Positions 5,629 to 5,852 of a stretch of 5,852 nucleotides of DNA are shown piece after piece. Each line of letters starts with the position of its first letter. The stretch's first letter is position 1. This DNA comes from Thermoanaerobaculales bacterium (GTDB lineage Bacteria; Acidobacteriota; Thermoanaerobaculia; Thermoanaerobaculales; Sulfomarinibacteraceae), in assembly GCA_025456385.1 (NCBI GenBank), contig JALOKS010000187.1:1-5852 (forward strand). The letters are read 5' to 3'. Made by a program: the position numbers and the translations under genes. Below the pieces are notes generated by a model that did not search any database, was not told the origin of the DNA, and was given only the letters and a program-made list of their open reading frames with translations.

Positions 5629-5715
5629 CGATCGGGAAGCCCTTCCGCGGTGCGGAGCTATGCTACGGAGTGGTGACCAAGCAGGCGCGTGATTGTTCCG
5701 ATCGCCCGAAATTTC
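5618..5715. repeat. 18-bp perfect inverted repeat spanning the divergent promoter region
   Basis: GAAATTTCGGGCGATCGG (5618-5635) is the exact reverse complement of 5698-5715, with 62 bases between. The left arm overlaps the palindrome next to the candidate aconitase -10 box. The right arm lies in the first codons of the Mut7-C gene, where it encodes part of DRPKF. The two GAAATTTC centres are 90 bp apart. It could be a pair of operators for one regulator or a stem around the Mut7-C start codon. Confidence 0.85.
5659..5664 (+). promoter_or_regulatory. Possible -10 box for a leaderless Mut7-C transcript
   Basis: TATGCT fits the TANNNT -10 pattern and lies 5-8 bases before two consecutive in-frame GTG codons (5670 and 5673). 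This is the arrangement of leaderless transcripts. GGAG at 5667-5670 is too close to GTG 5673 for a normal Shine-Dalgarno. No -35 is recognisable. Weak evidence. Confidence 0.3.
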
Positions 5716-5852
5716 TGTGCGACGCCATGCTCGGGACGCTCGCGCGCTGGCTTCGCCTGTTCGGCTTCGACGCCGCCTTCCTCGAGCCGGGCGTCGAGGA
5801 CGAACGGCTCGCCGAGCTCGCCCGCGCGGAGGGCCGCTGGCTGCTGACCCGC
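5673..5852 (+). CDS. Mut7-C-type RNase domain protein, N-terminal part
   Basis: Sixty codons are visible before the window ends. From residue 13, PKFLCDAMLGTLARWLRLFG, then FD, and later EGRWLLTR match the start of the Mut7-C RNase family (a PIN-like nuclease fold), whose usual opening is FxxDxMLGxLARWLRxxGYD followed by a conserved LLTRD. The first aspartate (residue 17) is a likely metal ligand. Small bacterial members often end in a zinc-ribbon-like segment, which would lie outside the window. The start is uncertain: GTG 5673 is preferred, GTG 5670 is equally in frame, and ATG 5727 would remove the conserved aspartate. The gene diverges from aconitase and shares its upstream region. RNase activity is family-level knowledge, not shown here. 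Confidence 0.82.
   Translation, partial: MTKQARDCSDRPKFLCDAMLGTLARWLRLFGFDAAFLEPGVEDERLAELARAEGRWLLTR

Overview
The window is high-GC bacterial DNA with dense coding and five protein-coding genes, two of them cut by the window edges. No taxonomic marker is present. The GC content, a mitochondrial-type aconitase, a formylglycine-generating-enzyme-like (FGE-like) protein with a TPR, and the GAAATTC/GAAATCC and GAACGTTC short-repeat families fit an Acidobacteriota- or Myxococcota-like environmental genome. That placement is inference and of low certainty.

Layout: (1) 2-952 (+) is the C-terminal part of a TPR plus FGE-sulfatase domain protein that begins before the window. (2) 953-1338 is a non-coding stretch between convergent genes. 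It holds a bulged hairpin, a 12-bp tandem repeat, diverged ACAG-rich direct and inverted repeats, a five-unit 7-bp tandem repeat and a 14-bp perfect palindrome. (3) On the minus strand, read right to left, come aconitate hydratase (5540-3267), a 226-residue protein that I read as a degenerate GGDEF domain (3175-2495), and a class V PLP-dependent enzyme (2481-1339). A 16-bp GC-rich hairpin separates the aconitase from the GGDEF-like gene. Only 13 bases separate the GGDEF-like gene from the PLP gene, so those two are probably one transcription unit. (4) 5541-5672 is a divergent promoter region. (5) 5673-5852 (+) is the start of a Mut7-C-type RNase gene that runs off the window.

Aconitase is a TCA-cycle enzyme and the best-identified gene here. 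Two things are worth a second look. The GGDEF-like protein has lost the catalytic signature and the metal-binding aspartate but keeps an RxxD motif at exactly the spacing of the c-di-GMP inhibitory site, so it may be a c-di-GMP receptor. The divergent region carries an 18-bp perfect inverted repeat: one arm lies just upstream of a candidate aconitase -10 box and the other lies inside the first codons of the Mut7-C gene. That suggests shared regulation of the divergent pair.

I saw no RNA genes, insertion sequences, CRISPR arrays or phage genes. I could not run any search, so all family assignments rest on motif recognition.
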